From NCBI RefSeq assembly GCF_021245725.1, contig NZ_JAJGSX010000005.1:226134-290133 (forward strand): a DNA stretch of 64,000 nt, given 5' to 3'. The translations under genes and the position numbers were made by a program. Within the stretch, counting starts at the first letter, position 1. Every line of letters begins with the position of its first letter. The notes below the pieces were generated by a model. It saw only the letters and a program-made list of their open reading frames with translations, made no database searches and was not told the DNA's origin. The DNA is from Pseudonocardia sp. TRM90224 (lineage in GTDB: Bacteria > Actinomycetota > Actinomycetes > Mycobacteriales > Pseudonocardiaceae). Below, in pieces: positions 25,047-33,456 of the stretch.

Positions 25047-26231
25047 TTACGCCAACGTCACCGGGAGCGTGCGCAGGCCGCGGACCAGCGGGCTCTGCCG
25101 GTAGACGAGCTCGGCGACGTCTCCGTCGAGTGCGAGCCCGGGGAACCGCTTGATTAGCAGGCCGATCGCCTCCTGCCCCTCGATGCGGGCCAGCTGGGCG
25201 CCGAGGCAGTGGTGCAGGCCGTGTCCGAACGCCACGTGGCCGCTGCCCTCGCGGTCGACGCGCAGCTCGGCGGCCGCGTCGAACCGGTCGCCGTCGTGGT
25301 TGGCCGACGCCAGCGAGAGCACGACGACCGACCGCGCGGGGATCGTCACACCGGAGTACTCGACGTCCTCGATGGCGAACCGGGCGGGTGTGGTGTGCAC
25401 CGGGGAGTCCCAGCGCAGGAACTCCTCGATCGCCGCGGGCAGCAGCTCCGGACGCTCGTGCAGGAGCGCCATCTGTTCGGGGTGGGTCATGAGCGCGAGC
25501 AGGCCGTTGCCGATGAGGTTGACGGTGGTCTCGTGCCCCGCGATCAGCAGCATCATCGCCATCGCGACGAGCTCGGCCTCCGACAGCCGGTCGCCGTCGT
25601 CGGCCACCTCGATGAGCGAGCTGATCAGGGCGTCGTCCGGCTCGGCGCGCTTGCGCTCGATGAGCGCCGCGAGGTATCCGTGGAGGTTCTGCATCGCCTG
25701 CGCCGAGCCCTCGTGCGACGACGCGTCGACCATGTCGTTCGACCACGCAGCGAACTCGTCCCGGTCGTCGGCCGGCACGCCGAGCAGCTCGCAGATCACG
25801 AACACGGGCAGCAGGAAGGCGTACTCCGCCATGATGTCGACCTTGCCCTCCGCGGGCAGCGCCTCGATCAGCTCCTCCGCGATCTGGCGGACCCGCGGGC
25901 GCATCTCCTCCATCCGCCGCAGCGTGAACGTCCGCGAGACCAGCTTGCGCAGGCGGGTGTGCCCGGGCGGGTCCATCAGCAGCATCATCGGGATCTGCTG
26001 CTGGTGGAAGGCCTCGGCGCGCTGCTCCTCGGGGAGCGTGTAGCGCCAGTCCTTGCTCAGCCGCGGGTCGGCGAGCGCAGCGCGGACGTCGGTGTAGCGC
26101 GAGAGGAGCCAGAGTGGGCCGTCCGGCCGCTGCACCTCCCGCACCGGCTCGTCGGCACGCAAGGCCGCGTACGCGGGGTAAGGATCAGCCCAGAAGGCTC
26201 CCTCGAAGATGTCGATCGACGTGGCGGTCAC
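25047..26231 (-). CDS. Cytochrome P450
   Basis: 394 residues, a soluble class I bacterial P450. The I-helix is LLIAGHETTVNL (AGHETT 231-236), the ExxR motif is E270-R273, and the haem loop is FGHGLHHCLGAQLAR with the thiolate Cys342. MDPPGHTRLRKLVSRTF is the conserved C-helix region. The overall pattern resembles CYP107-like enzymes. FprA at 14689 could supply electrons through a ferredoxin (inference); no ferredoxin gene is adjacent. A TetR-type palindrome lies 27 bases upstream of the start. Confidence 0.93.
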   Translation of the reverse strand: MTATSIDIFEGAFWADPYPAYAALRADEPVREVQRPDGPLWLLSRYTDVRAALADPRLSKDWRYTLPEEQRAEAFHQQQIPMMLLMDPPGHTRLRKLVSRTFTLRRMEEMRPRVRQIAEELIEALPAEGKVDIMAEYAFLLPVFVICELLGVPADDRDEFAAWSNDMVDASSHEGSAQAMQNLHGYLAALIERKRAEPDDALISSLIEVADDGDRLSEAELVAMAMMLLIAGHETTVNLIGNGLLALMTHPEQMALLHERPELLPAAIEEFLRWDSPVHTTPARFAIEDVEYSGVTIPARSVVVLSLASANHDGDRFDAAAELRVDREGSGHVAFGHGLHHCLGAQLARIEGQEAIGLLIKRFPGLALDGDVAELVYRQSPLVRGLRTLPVTLA

Positions 26232-26257
26232 CGGGCTCCTAGCGTCAGGCGGAACGA

Positions 26258-26275
26258 TGTAAGCACGAGCTTACA
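26258..26275. promoter_or_regulatory. Palindrome TGTAAGC-4-GCTTACA upstream of P450
   Basis: Perfect 7-bp arms around ACGA, in the promoter position for the P450 gene. It looks like a TetR-family operator; the cognate regulator is not adjacent. Confidence 0.55.
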
Positions 26276-26304
26276 GAAGTCGGCGAGCCACCGTCACCGT
26301 CCGA

Positions 26305-26371
26305 ACTTCCCCATCGTTTTGGGTGGATGCGCGCTGTGCGGGCGCGCATCCACCCAAAACAGTGGGGAAGT
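26305..26371. repeat. Family II palindromic element, copy 2
   Basis: ACTTCCCCATCGTTTTGGGT... pairs with ...ACCCAAAACAGTGGGGAAGT, with GGATGCGCGC/GCGCGCATCC continuing the stem. It is placed between the P450 promoter and the leader ORF at 26423. The 352-base gap between the P450 and the next small gene holds this element, the palindrome at 26258 and the leader region. Confidence 0.88.
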
Positions 26372-26410
26372 CGGCGTCGTTAATCGCTGGCGCCGGCGGT
26401 GCGGCCCGTT

Positions 26411-26437
26411 TACCGTCCTCTCATGCGCCTCAGGTGA
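26411..26437 (+). promoter_or_regulatory. Leaderless mini-ORF Met-Arg-Leu-Arg with its -10
   Basis: TACCGT (26411-26416) is followed after six bases by ATGCGCCTCAGGTGA, a four-codon ORF. Spacing and Met-Arg-Leu start match the leader at 10366. The downstream inverted repeat GGCTCCT/AGGAGCC (about 26491-26510) could act in attenuation of the gene at 26584. Confidence 0.45.
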
Positions 26438-26583
26438 TGCTCCCCGCGCTCAGCGCGGCGGCGGTCCGAGCACTCGTGCGTCCGACCGCCCGGCTCCTCG
26501 TTGCAGGAGCCCTTCCCTCGGTCCGTCCGGCCGGCTTCAACGCCGTTCCTGGCTCCGTCGGCCGCATCCCACAGGAGGCATCC

Positions 26584-26787
26584 ATGCCTGCACGCCCGTC
26601 ACTCACCGACCTGATCAGCGAGATCACGGTCGAGCAGCCTGAACCCGAGACCGCCCCGGCCAACCGGGCGGCCCGTCGGGGCAAGGCCAAGAACCAGGCC
26701 GCCGCGGCCGATCGCTACCACGGATCCGCGGGGCACGCGAGGCCCGCCCAGGGCCGCCGGATCAACCCGGTACGCCGTACGGGTTGA
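26584..26787 (+). CDS. Small basic hypothetical protein (67 aa)
   Basis: A 67-residue hydrophilic protein: an acidic N-terminal third (LTDLISEITVEQPEPE), then a basic Ala/Arg/Lys-rich tail with RAARRGKAKNQ and GRRINPVRR. There are no membrane segments or known motifs. The ATG is clear because AGGAGG stands seven bases before it. It has its own leader region with a four-codon mini-ORF and is followed by a GC hairpin, so it is a free-standing unit. Function unknown; it may bind nucleic acid. Confidence 0.65.
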   Translation: MPARPSLTDLISEITVEQPEPETAPANRAARRGKAKNQAAAADRYHGSAGHARPAQGRRINPVRRTG

Positions 26788-26803
26788 GCCGGTTGCACCG
26801 GCG

Positions 26804-26833
26804 TCGCCGACCCCGCGTCCACGGGGTCGGCGG
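26804..26833 (+). terminator. GC-rich hairpin after the 67-aa gene
   Basis: GCCGACCCCG and CGGGGTCGGC pair perfectly around a six-base loop, 17 bases after the stop. No T-run. Confidence 0.65.
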
Positions 26834-26868
26834 CGCCGACGGCCGTTCCCACATGTGACGATGGGGGC

Positions 26869-27552
26869 GTGATCACCGATCAGCCGTGCAGGGTCTGGTG
26901 GGCCGCACCCGTCGCACCCGAGCGCGCGCCGGGGCTCGTCGACCTGCTCGACGCCCACGAACGCGACAGGCTTTCCCGGTTCCGGCAACCGATCGACTCC
27001 GCCCGCTACCTCGCCGCCCACTCCCTCACCCGGATCGTGCTGGCCGGCATGCTCGGGCTCGACGCGGCGGCGATCACGTTCGACCGCACGTGCCGCTGCG
27101 GCAAGCAGCACGGCAAGCCCGTGCTGGCCGACCGCCCGACGCCCGCGTTCTCGATGACGCACGCCGGCGACCTCGTCGGCGTCGCCGTGCACTCCGCCGC
27201 CGTCGGCATCGACGTCGAGCAGATCCGCGAGCTCCCCGACCTCGCCGGCATGGCGGAGCACGTCTGCTCCCCCGCCGAGCTGGCCGCAGGCATCCCGGAT
27301 CCCGGGGCCTTCTTCACCGCGTGGACACGCAAGGAGGCGCTGCTCAAGGCCACCGGCGACGGGCTCTCGACGCCCATGTCCACGATCACACTCGACGCGC
27401 GAGGCGTGCGCGAGTGGGTCGGCGAGGGTGCGCCCAGCGCGCCGATGTGGCTGCGCGACCTGCGGCCGGCCGCGGGCTATCCGGCCGCTGTCGCCGGCTT
27501 CGGCGCCGAGCCCGCCGTCGAGGAACGGGACGGGAACCCGCTACTCCGTTGA
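26869..27552 (+). CDS. 4'-phosphopantetheinyl transferase (Sfp type)
   Basis: 227 residues. It attaches phosphopantetheine from CoA to a Ser of carrier proteins. The Mg-binding motif is VGIDVEQ and the second motif is FFTAWTRKEALLKATGDGL. CRCGKQHGKPVL is the usual motif 1 region (the family's GKP). By length it belongs to the Sfp group that serves polyketide/peptide carriers, but no PKS or NRPS gene is in this window. The GTG start follows GGGGG at a short distance. It ends within the palindromic operator region of the TetR gene. Confidence 0.93.
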   Translation: MITDQPCRVWWAAPVAPERAPGLVDLLDAHERDRLSRFRQPIDSARYLAAHSLTRIVLAGMLGLDAAAITFDRTCRCGKQHGKPVLADRPTPAFSMTHAGDLVGVAVHSAAVGIDVEQIRELPDLAGMAEHVCSPAELAAGIPDPGAFFTAWTRKEALLKATGDGLSTPMSTITLDARGVREWVGEGAPSAPMWLRDLRPAAGYPAAVAGFGAEPAVEERDGNPLLR

Positions 27553-27573
27553 CGGAGTGAGTACTCACTCCGT
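27552..27573. promoter_or_regulatory. Perfect 22-bp palindrome, TetR operator
   Basis: ACGGAGTGAGT and ACTCACTCCGT form a perfect dyad ending 12 bases before the TetR start, overlapping the stop of the phosphopantetheinyl transferase gene. GAGTGAGTACTCACTC is a common TetR-family operator form; autoregulation is likely. Confidence 0.8.
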
Positions 27574-27585
27574 AGCGTCGGTTTC

Positions 27586-28206
27586 ATGACAGAACCCGTT
27601 CCCCGGCGCCGCGCGCCGGGCATGACACCCGAGCGGCGGCGCGAGATGATCGTTGCCGCCGCGCTCCCACTCGTCGCGGAGCAGGGCGCCGCGATCACAA
27701 CCAGCCAGGTCGCTCGTGCGGCCGGCATCGGCGAGGCCACGATCTTCCGTGTTTTCCGCGACAAGGACGAGCTGCTCGACGCCTGCATCGTCGAGGCGCT
27801 GCGCCCCGACACCGCGCTCGACGAGATCGCCTCGATCGACCTCGACCAGCCGCTCGCCGAGCGGCTCACCGAGGCTGCCACCGCGCTCGACGCCCACCTC
27901 GCCCGCATCGGCGCGGTCGTCGGCGCGCTGCACGGCACCCGCCCGCGCGACCGTCGCGCACGGGACGAGCAGGGCGAACACCCTCCCGCGTCGGCCCGAA
28001 CGCAGTCCTACCAGGACACCATCGACGCGATCTCGGCCTTGCTCGCCCCGGAGAAGGCCGCGCTGCGCTACCCGGCCGAGCAGCTGGCCGGCATGTTCGT
28101 GAGCCAACTCTTCGCGAGGACCCGCCCGTTCTCCGGATCGGTGATCACGACCGAGCAGCTCGTCGACCTGTTCCTCAACGGCGCACTCCAGGGGGTCTCC
28201 GCATGA
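27586..28206 (+). CDS. TetR-family transcriptional regulator
   Basis: 206 residues. The N-terminal HTH is MTPERRREMIVAAALPLVAEQGAAITTSQVARAAGIGEATIFRVFRDKDELLD without internal gaps in the TetR pattern (about 12-65). The C-terminal half is a variable ligand/dimer domain. It probably represses itself and the VOC gene, which it overlaps by ATGA, through the 22-bp palindrome just upstream. Confidence 0.92.
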   Translation: MTEPVPRRRAPGMTPERRREMIVAAALPLVAEQGAAITTSQVARAAGIGEATIFRVFRDKDELLDACIVEALRPDTALDEIASIDLDQPLAERLTEAATALDAHLARIGAVVGALHGTRPRDRRARDEQGEHPPASARTQSYQDTIDAISALLAPEKAALRYPAEQLAGMFVSQLFARTRPFSGSVITTEQLVDLFLNGALQGVSA

Positions 28207-28589
28207 TCGAGTTCGACCACGTCGCACTGCCGGCGCGCGACGCCGAGCGCTCGGCCCGCTTCCTCGCCGACCTGCTCGGCGGCGTCCAGCCGCGCCCCGA
28301 GGGGCCGGACGGCGACATGAGCTCCGTCCCGGTCGGCGACGGCGCGATGCTGCTCTACATGACCGTCGGCGCCACCGACGACATCCCGCGCGGGCACCTC
28401 GCACTGCGGGTCGACCCCGACCGGTTCGCCGGTGTCGTGGCGGGCCTGCGCGAGCGCGGCATCGCGTTCGGCAACAACCCGGCCGAGCCCGAGAACGGCG
28501 AGACGACCGACTGCCTCGGCGAGGCCGGACGGCTCTACTTCTCCGACCCCGACGGACACCTGCTGGAGGTCGTCACGCCGGCCAGGTGA
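28203..28589 (+). CDS. VOC/glyoxalase-family protein
   Basis: 128 residues with the two beta-alpha-beta-beta-beta modules of the VOC fold. Candidate metal ligands are His in FDHVALPA, His in GHLALRV and Glu in GHLLEVV. Glyoxalase, dioxygenase or antibiotic-binding activity cannot be told apart. It is translationally coupled to the TetR gene, so it is probably the regulated output. Its TGA stop is the first base pair region of a family III palindrome. Confidence 0.85.
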   Translation: MIEFDHVALPARDAERSARFLADLLGGVQPRPEGPDGDMSSVPVGDGAMLLYMTVGATDDIPRGHLALRVDPDRFAGVVAGLRERGIAFGNNPAEPENGETTDCLGEAGRLYFSDPDGHLLEVVTPAR

Positions 28590-28655
28590 CCGTCGACAAC
28601 GACGTTCTGGTCGTTTGTTAGCGCTCACAACAGCCATAACGTCGTTGTCGACGGT
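28589..28655. repeat. Family III palindromic element, copy 2
   Basis: ACCGTCGACAACGACGTTCTGG and its complementary end, with loop GTTAGCGCTCAC identical to copy 1. It begins at the last base of the VOC stop codon and ends 30 bases before the dinB start. Confidence 0.9.
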
Positions 28656-28685
28656 GTTGTCGGGGCTGCGGGGGATGATGGCGCC

Positions 28686-30020
28686 GTGACCGGCACGGCG
28701 GCGCGGTGGGTGCTGCACCTCGACATGGACGCGTTCTACGCGTCGGTCGAGCAGCTCACCCGTCCGACCGTGCGGGAGCGCCCGGTGCTGGTCGGCGGCC
28801 TGGGGCCGCGGTCGGTCGTGGCCGGCGCCAGCTACCAGGCCCGCGTGTTCGGCGCGCGGTCGGCCATGCCGATGGGCCACGCGCGGCGGCTGTGCCCGCA
28901 CGCCGTCGTGCTGCCGCCACGGTTCGCGCTCTACCAGTTCCTCTCCGCGCGGGTCATGGAGGTGCTGTCCGACGCCGCGCCCGTCGTCGAACCCATCTCG
29001 CTCGACGAGGCGTTCCTCGAGCCGCCGGCGCTGGTCGGCGCCGAGGCCGAGGCCGTCACCGCCTTCGGCGTCGAGCTGCGGGCCGCGGTGCGGGCGGCGA
29101 CGGGCCTGCCGGCCTCCGTCGGCGCGGGCTCCGGCAAGCAGCTCGCCAAGATCGCCTCCGAGCTGGCGAAGCCCGACGGCCTGCGGGTCGTCCCGGCCGC
29201 GGAGGAGCAGGCGGTGCTCGCGCCGCTGCCCGTCCGCGCGCTGTGGGGTGTCGGGCCGGTCGCGGAGGCCGGGCTGCGCAAGGTCGGGATCACCACGGTC
29301 GGCGAGCTCGCCGCGATGGACCTGCGGGAGCTGACCGGCCTGCTCGGCAGCGCCGTCGGCTCCGGGCTCCAGCAGCTCGCCCGCGGCATCGACGACCGCC
29401 CGGTGGCGCCGCCGGGCGCTGCGAAGCAGGTCAGCGCCGAGACCACGTTCGACACCGACCTCACCGCCATGTCGGCCGTGCACGAGGCCGTCGCGCGGAT
29501 GACGGCGGCGGCGCACCGGCGGCTCGTCGCCGGCGGTCGGGCCGCGCGCACGGTGACCGTGAAGGTCCGCAGCGCCGACTTCACCACCCACAGCCGCTCC
29601 GAGACGTCGAGCGTGGCCAGCACCGACCTCGGCGCGCTCACGTCCGTCGCGCGGAGGCTCGCGGAGTCGGCCGTGCCGGAGGGCGGGGTGCGGCTCATCG
29701 GGGTCTCGCTGGCCGGGCTCGGCGAGAACCCGCCGCCCGCGCTGTTCGAGCCTGCGGTCGAGGAGGAGATCCGGGTGGCGCAGGACGTCGAACCGGCCGC
29801 GGCAGTACCGGCTTCGGCACCGGTCGAGACCAGCCGGCCGTGGCAGGCGGGCGACGACGTCCGGCACCCCGACCACGGGCACGGCTGGGTGCAGGGCGCC
29901 GGGCACGGACGGGTCACCGTTCGGTTCGAGACCCGCACGAGCGGGCCGGGCCGGGCCCACACGTTCGCCGCCGACGACACCGCGCTGACCCGCGCCGACC
30001 CGCTCGACAGCCTTGCCTGA
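28686..30020 (+). CDS. dinB: DNA polymerase IV (Y family)
   Basis: 444 residues. Translesion polymerase: metal ligands D13 (HLDMDAFYASVE) and D107-E108 (ISLDEAFLE), the fingers/palm YQARVFGARSAMPMGHA, the thumb GVGPVAEAGLRKVGITTVGELA, and the little-finger domain. After about residue 355 there is an extra C-terminal part, WQAGDDVRHPDHGHGWVQGAGHGRVTVRFE, similar to the KOW/Tudor-like tail of UvrD helicases; this tail form is known from actinobacterial DinB. No SOS box was seen in the short spacer, which is occupied by the palindrome. Confidence 0.93.
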   Translation: MTGTAARWVLHLDMDAFYASVEQLTRPTVRERPVLVGGLGPRSVVAGASYQARVFGARSAMPMGHARRLCPHAVVLPPRFALYQFLSARVMEVLSDAAPVVEPISLDEAFLEPPALVGAEAEAVTAFGVELRAAVRAATGLPASVGAGSGKQLAKIASELAKPDGLRVVPAAEEQAVLAPLPVRALWGVGPVAEAGLRKVGITTVGELAAMDLRELTGLLGSAVGSGLQQLARGIDDRPVAPPGAAKQVSAETTFDTDLTAMSAVHEAVARMTAAAHRRLVAGGRAARTVTVKVRSADFTTHSRSETSSVASTDLGALTSVARRLAESAVPEGGVRLIGVSLAGLGENPPPALFEPAVEEEIRVAQDVEPAAAVPASAPVETSRPWQAGDDVRHPDHGHGWVQGAGHGRVTVRFETRTSGPGRAHTFAADDTALTRADPLDSLA

Positions 30021-30081
30021 ACCCTTCGGGTGCACCTGTCACCCAGACGTGAACTCGATGCCTTTCCACCCCTCCCGACCG

Positions 30082-30087
30082 TATGAT
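30082..30087 (+). promoter_or_regulatory. -10 element TATGAT
   Basis: A close match to TATAAT, 27 bases before the ATG of the membrane-protein gene, with GGGGGGA as ribosome site at 30104-30110. No convincing -35 seen. Confidence 0.55.
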
Positions 30088-30114
30088 CGATATGGAACTA
30101 CGAGGGGGGAAGCG

Positions 30115-30855
30115 ATGGCGACGAAGCACCGCCCGGCGAAGCGCTGGTGGGGTATCGGGACGCTGTTGCTCGCGCTCCTCGCGCTGGTGTCGGCCGCCCG
30201 ATGCGCGATCACGCTCGTGTACCTCGGCTTCGAGTACAGCGCCGAGGTCAACCCCATCGCCACCCCTGCCAGCTACTACGTCTTCACCGACGGCGGCGGC
30301 CCGCCGTACACCACCGCGGCGGTCGCGCTCGCGGTCGCGATGCTCGCCGTGCTCGTCGGGATGACGTGGGCGGGCGTGCGGATGGCGGGGCGGCCGACCA
30401 TGCTGTACACGGTCTGGTCGATGTGCCTGCTGCTCGCGGCGATCTTCCCGACCGACAACTCCCCCAACATCGAGACGTTCGGCGGCTGGGTGCACCAGTT
30501 CGCGGGCGCCGGGATCCTCGCGCTGCTGTCGTTCGCCGGGTTCGCGGCCGCGCCGCGGCTGGCGGAGAACCCGTCGTGGGCACCGGTCGTCGGGCAGCTG
30601 CGGATGCTCTCCGCCGGCGCCGCCGTGCTCGCCCTCGCGTACCTGCTGAGCAGGGCGATCGAGTTCATCCCCGGCATGGTCGTGCCGTTCGGGATCACCG
30701 ACGTCGACGGCGCGCTGCAGCGGATGGTGTTCGCGTTCGACATCGCCGTGATCGCAGCGCTGGCGGTGCACCTGGTGCGGGTGTCGGTGACGACGCTGCG
30801 CGACAAGGCGGAGGCCTGGACGGCCGACCCGGCGGCGCGCCCGCTGGAGCGCTGA
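30115..30855 (+). CDS. DUF998-family membrane protein
   Basis: 246 residues with about six membrane helices (near 12-36, 62-84, 93-111, 124-143, 159-177 and 201-220). Residues between helices such as PTDNSPNIETFGGWVHQFAG fit DUF998 proteins, whose role is unknown. The start is the ATG with GGGGGGA upstream. The overlapping earlier start at 30013 would lie inside dinB and is rejected. A family I palindrome follows 25 bases after the stop. Confidence 0.78.
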   Translation: MATKHRPAKRWWGIGTLLLALLALVSAARCAITLVYLGFEYSAEVNPIATPASYYVFTDGGGPPYTTAAVALAVAMLAVLVGMTWAGVRMAGRPTMLYTVWSMCLLLAAIFPTDNSPNIETFGGWVHQFAGAGILALLSFAGFAAAPRLAENPSWAPVVGQLRMLSAGAAVLALAYLLSRAIEFIPGMVVPFGITDVDGALQRMVFAFDIAVIAALAVHLVRVSVTTLRDKAEAWTADPAARPLER

Positions 30856-30879
30856 ACCCACCGGGTCCGACTCGGGGGT

Positions 30880-30957
30880 ACGCGTCGTCCCGCACGCGAG
30901 GGCAGGAAAGCCACTTTCCTGCCCCCACAGGGCCTGAAAGTGGCTTTCCTGCCCTCC
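30880..30957. repeat. Family I palindromic element, copy C
   Basis: The same 25-base arms (GGCAGGAAAGCCACTTTCC... with GCCTGAAAGTGG on the right, one substitution). The flanking small hairpin is replaced by GTCCCGCACGCGAG. It separates the DUF998 gene from the convergent bluB-cobT gene. Confidence 0.88.
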
Positions 30958-30989
30958 CGCCGGAGGCGGCTCGACTCTCGTGGTGTCGC

Positions 30990-32708
30990 CTATCCGTTCT
31001 TCTCCGCCACCCCCGCGGCGTCGAACGTCGCGACGTCCCGCAGGGCCTGCGCCGCCCCCTGCACCACCGGGAGGGCGAGCAGCGCGCCCGTGCCTTCGCC
31101 GAGGCGCATCCTTAGGTCGAGGAGCGGTTCCAGGCCGAGGTGGTCGAGCGCGAGCCGGTGCCCCGGCTCGGCCGATCGATGGCCGGCGAGGCAGTAGCCG
31201 ATGGCGTCGGGGGCCAGTGCTCCGGCGACCAGTGCCGCGGCGCCGGCGTTGACGCCGTCGAGCACGACCGGCACGCGCAGCGCGGCCGCGCCGAGCACGA
31301 ACCCGGCGAGCCCGGCGTGTTCCAGCCCACCGAACGCGGCCAGCACACCGAGCGGGTCAGTGGGGTCCGGAGCGTGCAGTGCGAGCGCCGCGGCGACGAC
31401 GCTGGTCTTGTGCGCGAGCGTCGTGTCGTCGATGCCGGTGCCGCGCCCGGTGGCCGCGGCGGCGTCCGCGCCGGTGAAGGCGCAGATCAGGGCCGCGGCG
31501 GCGGTCGTGTTGGCGATGCCCATGTCGCCGGTGACGAGGCAGCGGTTGCCGGCGGCGACGAGGTCGCGGGCGGTCTCGATGCCGGCCTCCACCGCCGCCC
31601 GTGCCTGGTCACGCGTCAGTGCGGGGCCCTGGGTCATGTCGGCGGTGCCGGCCGCCACCCGGCGGGGCACCAGCCCGGGCACCGGTTCGACGGGCGCCGC
31701 GACCCCGACGTCGACGACGCACACCTCGGCCCCGACGGACCTCGCGAACGCGTTCACCACTGCCCCGCCGGCGAGGAAGTTGGCGACCATCTGGGCCGTC
31801 ACCTCCTGCGGCCAGGGCGTGACCCCCTGCGCGTGCACGCCGTGGTCGCCGGCGAACACCGCCACCGCGGCCGGGGCGGGCAGGGGCGGCGGGCAGCTGC
31901 CGGCGATCCCGGCAAGCGTCACCGCGACGTCCTCGACCTGCCCGAGTGAGCCCCGTGGCTTGGTCATCCGGTCGAGGCGTTCAGCGGCCGCGGCCTGAGC
32001 GGCAGCGTCCACCGGCTCGACCGCGGCGACGGTCTCGGCAAGCAGGTCCATCGGTTCCTCCCCCGGCAGGCCGCGCAGCCCGTAGGTGTCGTGGTGCACG
32101 GCCCAGGCCAGCGGCCGCCGGCGCGCCCAGCCCGCGGTCGCGAGCTCCGGCTCGTCGGGGAACGCCGTGACGTGCCCGATGCACAGATAGGCGACCAGCT
32201 CGACGTGCGCGGGCAACCCCAGCTCGGCGGCGAGCGCACGCTCGTCGCCGAAGCTCACCCAGCCGACGCCGAGACCCTCGGCGCGCGCAGCGAGCCACAG
32301 GTTCTGCACCGCGCCGACCACCGAGTACGCCGCCGTCCGCGGCTGGGTGTGGCGGCCGAGCGTGTGGCGGCCGCCGCGGGTCGGGTCGCAGGTGACGGCG
32401 ATGTTGAGCGGGGTGTGGAGGATCGCCTCGACCTTGAGGTCGCGGAACGCCGCCGCCCGCGCGGCCGGGAGCGAGGCCGCGTAGGCGGCGCGGGCCGCCG
32501 CGACGTGATCGTGCACCCGTTGCCGGGTCGCCAGGTCGCTGACCAGCAGGAAGTCCCACGGCTGCGAGAAACCGACCGACGGCGCGGCGTGCGCCGCGGC
32601 GAGCACCCTGTGCAGCGCGGCGGGGTCGATCGGGTCGGGCCGGAAGCCGGTGCGGACGTCCCGCCGGGCGGCGACGACGTCGTAGAACCTCACAGCGCCG
32701 TCGTCCAC
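30990..32708 (-). CDS. BluB-CobT fusion: dimethylbenzimidazole synthase and phosphoribosyltransferase
   Basis: A 572-residue fusion. Residues 1 to about 215 are BluB (RRDVRTGFRPDPI, AAPSVGFSQPWDFLLV, GVGWVSFGDERAL), which converts FMNH2 to the lower ligand 5,6-dimethylbenzimidazole. Residues about 225-572 are CobT (MTKPRGSLGQVED, AVFAGDHGVHAQGVT, GDMGIANTTAAAAL, RMRLGEGTGALL with the catalytic Glu), which activates that base to alpha-ribazole phosphate. Fusion would hand the product directly on. It is the last gene of the riboswitch-led operon, ten bases after cobI. Confidence 0.94.
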   Translation of the reverse strand: MDDGAVRFYDVVAARRDVRTGFRPDPIDPAALHRVLAAAHAAPSVGFSQPWDFLLVSDLATRQRVHDHVAAARAAYAASLPAARAAAFRDLKVEAILHTPLNIAVTCDPTRGGRHTLGRHTQPRTAAYSVVGAVQNLWLAARAEGLGVGWVSFGDERALAAELGLPAHVELVAYLCIGHVTAFPDEPELATAGWARRRPLAWAVHHDTYGLRGLPGEEPMDLLAETVAAVEPVDAAAQAAAAERLDRMTKPRGSLGQVEDVAVTLAGIAGSCPPPLPAPAAVAVFAGDHGVHAQGVTPWPQEVTAQMVANFLAGGAVVNAFARSVGAEVCVVDVGVAAPVEPVPGLVPRRVAAGTADMTQGPALTRDQARAAVEAGIETARDLVAAGNRCLVTGDMGIANTTAAAALICAFTGADAAAATGRGTGIDDTTLAHKTSVVAAALALHAPDPTDPLGVLAAFGGLEHAGLAGFVLGAAALRVPVVLDGVNAGAAALVAGALAPDAIGYCLAGHRSAEPGHRLALDHLGLEPLLDLRMRLGEGTGALLALPVVQGAAQALRDVATFDAAGVAEKNG

Positions 32709-32718
32709 AGTGCCATCT

Positions 32719-33456
32719 TCATAGGGAGCCGCCGCGACCCGCCCGTTTCGGCGGCACGATCAGAGTCGAGAGGTACGGCCCCTGCTCGGCGGGGTCGAGC
32801 TCGCACGCCGGCCGGATGTCCTCGCTGAGCAGGCCCAGCCCGGCCCCGTAGACGGCGTCGTCGAGCCGGCCGGTCTCGCGCAGGACGGTGAGCGTCTCCG
32901 GCAGCATCCGGCCGAACTTGTAGGCCACCACCGCGTCGAAGTGGTCGAGCGCCTCCCGGAACCGCTCCGGGCCCGCCGTCATGGGGAAGAGCGCGAGCGA
33001 CTCGCGGCCCTCCACCAGCGGTGTCCCCGAGCGCGCCGCGAGGTCCTGCATCGCGGTGATGCCCGGCACCAGCTCGACGGACAGCTCCCCCACCAGCTCA
33101 CGGACCGTCGCCGCGAGGTAGGTGAAGGTCGAGTAGACGCAGGGGTCGCCGATGGTCGCGAACGCGGCCGTGCCGCCGGGGTGCTCGGCGAACCAGCGAG
33201 CGACCTGCGCCGCGGCGGCGTCCCACGCCTGCTCACGGCGCTCGGAGTGCTCGCGGTCGTGCAGCGCGAACACCACCCGCTCGACCCGCCACGCCTCCGC
33301 GTAGAACAGCGCGGTCTGCTCGGCGCGGCCGGTCTCCCCCGTGTCCGCGACGGGGACGAAGACGACGTCGGCCTTGGCCAGCAGGTTCGCCGCCTTGACG
33401 GTGACGAGGTCGGGGTCGCCCGGCCCGACGCCGACCCCGACGAGGGTGCCGCTCAT
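32719..33456 (-). CDS. cobI: Precorrin-2 C20-methyltransferase
   Basis: 245 residues of the corrin SAM methyltransferase family: VGVGPGDPDLVTVKAANLLAKAD at the N-terminus, TIGDPCVYSTFTYLA (equivalent of the SGDP loop), VELVPGITAMQDLAAR. ITAMQ and GDPCVYST are CobI/CbiL features. It methylates C20 after cobA. ATGA overlap with cobN shows the operon. CobI and CobJ are separate genes here, unlike the CobIJ fusion of mycobacteria. Confidence 0.94.
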   Translation of the reverse strand: MSGTLVGVGVGPGDPDLVTVKAANLLAKADVVFVPVADTGETGRAEQTALFYAEAWRVERVVFALHDREHSERREQAWDAAAAQVARWFAEHPGGTAAFATIGDPCVYSTFTYLAATVRELVGELSVELVPGITAMQDLAARSGTPLVEGRESLALFPMTAGPERFREALDHFDAVVAYKFGRMLPETLTVLRETGRLDDAVYGAGLGLLSEDIRPACELDPAEQGPYLSTLIVPPKRAGRGGSL

